Source: an uncultured Pseudoflavonifractor sp.
GTDB taxonomy: Bacteria > Bacillota > Clostridia > Oscillospirales > Oscillospiraceae
Direction of reading: 5' to 3'
Assembly: GCF_944387275.1 (NCBI RefSeq)
Contig: NZ_CALXEG010000006.1
Location: forward strand, 18,837-82,836
DNA: 64,000 bases
Of the stretch, positions 63,254 to 64,000 are shown in pieces (the stretch's first letter is position 1; every line of letters begins with the position of its first letter). The notes under the pieces are model-generated. The model did not search any database, was not told the DNA's origin, and saw only the letters and a program-made list of their open reading frames with translations. Both the position numbers and the translations under genes were made by a program.

Positions 63254-63787
63254 ATGGAACTGAAGGGCAGCAAGACGGAGGCCAATCTCTGGAAGGCGTT
63301 TGCGGGCGAGAGCATGGCCCGGAACAAGTACACCTATTTTGCCAGCAAGGCCAAGAAGGAGGGCTTCGAGCAGATCGCGGCCATCTTCGAGGAGACCGCG
63401 GGCAATGAGAAGGAGCACGCCAAGCTGTGGTTCAAGGAGCTGGGCGGCATCGGCGACACTGCCGCCAATCTGAAGTCCGCCGCTGCCGGTGAGAACGAGG
63501 AGTGGACCCAGATGTACAAGGAGATGGCCGAGACGGCCAAGGAGGAGGGCTTTGAGCGTCTGGCCTTCCTGTTCTCCGGCGTGGGCAAGATCGAGAAGGA
63601 GCACGAGGAGCGCTACCTGACTCTCCTGAAGAACCTGGAGGAGGGTATGGTTTTCAAGCGCGGCGAGGAGTATATCTGGAAGTGCCGCAACTGCGGCCAC
63701 ATCCACGTGGGCAAGGAAGCCCCCGGCGTGTGCCCCGTGTGCGCTCATCCCCAGGCCTATTTCGAGCTTCAGGCCAAGAATTATTGA
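63254..63787 (+). CDS. rbr: rubrerythrin
   Basis: 177 residues. Diiron peroxidase with a C-terminal rubredoxin domain. Diiron ligands lie in [10 protein letters not shown] (near 17-20), [13 protein letters not shown] (near 50), and [11 protein letters not shown] (near 115). The rubredoxin site is CRNCG and CPVC. AAAGGAG precedes the ATG. It probably shares a transcript with desulfoferrodoxin, 42 bp upstream. Its last 20 codons are repeated in frame-like form downstream at 63901. Confidence 0.95.
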   Translation: MELKGSKTEANLWKAFAGESMARNKYTYFASKAKKEGFEQIAAIFEETAGNEKEHAKLWFKELGGIGDTAANLKSAAAGENEEWTQMYKEMAETAKEEGFERLAFLFSGVGKIEKEHEERYLTLLKNLEEGMVFKRGEEYIWKCRNCGHIHVGKEAPGVCPVCAHPQAYFELQAKNY

Positions 63788-64000
63788 GCGCTGTCCCGCC
63801 GGGGGCTTCCCCGCGCGGAGCGCGTGAGAGGGCTGCGGTTTTGCCGCAGCCCTCTTTTAATCTGTACGGGGTCCCCATCCGGTTTCCGGATGGGGTGAGT
63901 CCGGCGTGTGCCCTGTGTGCGCCCATCCCCAGGCCTATTTCGAGCTTCAGGCCAAGAATTATTGAGCGCTGTCCCGCCGGGGGCTTCCCCGCGCGGAGCG
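63723..64000 (+). repeat. repeat of the rubrerythrin 3' end, 178-bp period, running off the window
   Basis: The sequence from 63723 (CCGGCGTGTGCCC...) recurs from 63901 to the window edge, covering the last 20 codons, the stop and about 37 bases downstream. The two copies differ at two positions in the 100 bases visible. Both are silent third-codon changes (CCC/CCT and GCT/GCC). The unit includes the terminator and the second hairpin. Further copies may lie outside the window. Confidence 0.93.
63827..63858 (+). terminator. intrinsic terminator after rubrerythrin
   Basis: GAGGGCTGCGG / CCGCAGCCCTC stem with TTTT. A second hairpin, CCCCATCCGG with its complement (63873-63895), lacks a T-tract. 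Confidence 0.85.

Overview
The window is 64 kb of GC-rich DNA from an anaerobic, endospore-forming Firmicute, most likely a gut Oscillospiraceae (Flavonifractor / Intestinimonas / Lawsonibacter-like). This rests on a SASP gene and spoIIE (sporulation), desulfoferrodoxin and rubrerythrins (anaerobic oxidative defence), clostridial AGGAGG ribosome binding sites, sigma-A promoters of TTGACN-N17-TATAAT type and high GC at third codon positions. The genus is inferred from gene content and style, not proven. I saw no tRNA, rRNA, CRISPR array, transposase, integrase or phage gene.

Left part (0-32.4 kb) is mostly housekeeping and surface genes. In order: the start of asnA (minus), icd, an ECF sigma factor with a DUF4179 partner (minus) divergent from a rubrerythrin, two HD-domain proteins and an aldo/keto reductase (minus), pyrG with a structured leader, DUF2461, a polysaccharide deacetylase, a YheO-like regulator with an M20 dipeptidase, a lipoprotein, and an SNF-family sodium symporter (minus). 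A three-gene surface O-acylation cluster follows (SGNH protein, MBOAT, acyltransferase-3; minus), then a flavodoxin-like membrane protein, a tandem-OB SSB, an LTA-synthase-like sulfatase, a SASP, a LytTR response regulator with a GHKL kinase, a permuted and membrane-anchored GH3 enzyme with a membrane Ig-like partner, a PHP phosphatase, HPr and deoC.

The middle (32.5-59.6 kb) is one codirectional, tightly overlapping block for anaerobic cobalamin synthesis. A cobalamin riboswitch with terminator opens it. Then come cbiD-F-G-H-J-ET-A, cobT, cobU, cobS, a second short cobU-like gene, cobC, cbiB, cobD, cbiP, cbiC and cbiK. A second, internal riboswitch precedes the cobalt importer cbiMNQO and cbiL. 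Next are the tetrapyrrole precursor genes hemA, sirC, hemC, cobA-hemD, hemB and hemL. A third riboswitch with terminator precedes a lone FecE/BtuD-type ATPase. Together these run from glutamyl-tRNA to the complete corrinoid with its nucleotide loop. No Co(I) adenosyltransferase and no dimethylbenzimidazole synthesis gene is present.

The right end holds spoIIE, a small lipoprotein, and desulfoferrodoxin plus rubrerythrin behind a leader carrying four copies of a CTGATAT heptamer.

The most unusual structural signal is that gene 3' ends are repeated downstream of their own genes. pyrG has 2.3 copies of a 162-bp unit, and the last rubrerythrin has a 178-bp unit running off the window. The copies differ mainly by silent codon changes, which suggests exchanged gene ends or integration footprints more than simple slippage. 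A related duplication of a terminator flanks about 220 bp between the SSB and LTA-synthase genes. The other strong oddity is the riboswitch-controlled orphan ABC ATPase, which has replaced both its Q-loop glutamine and H-loop histidine.
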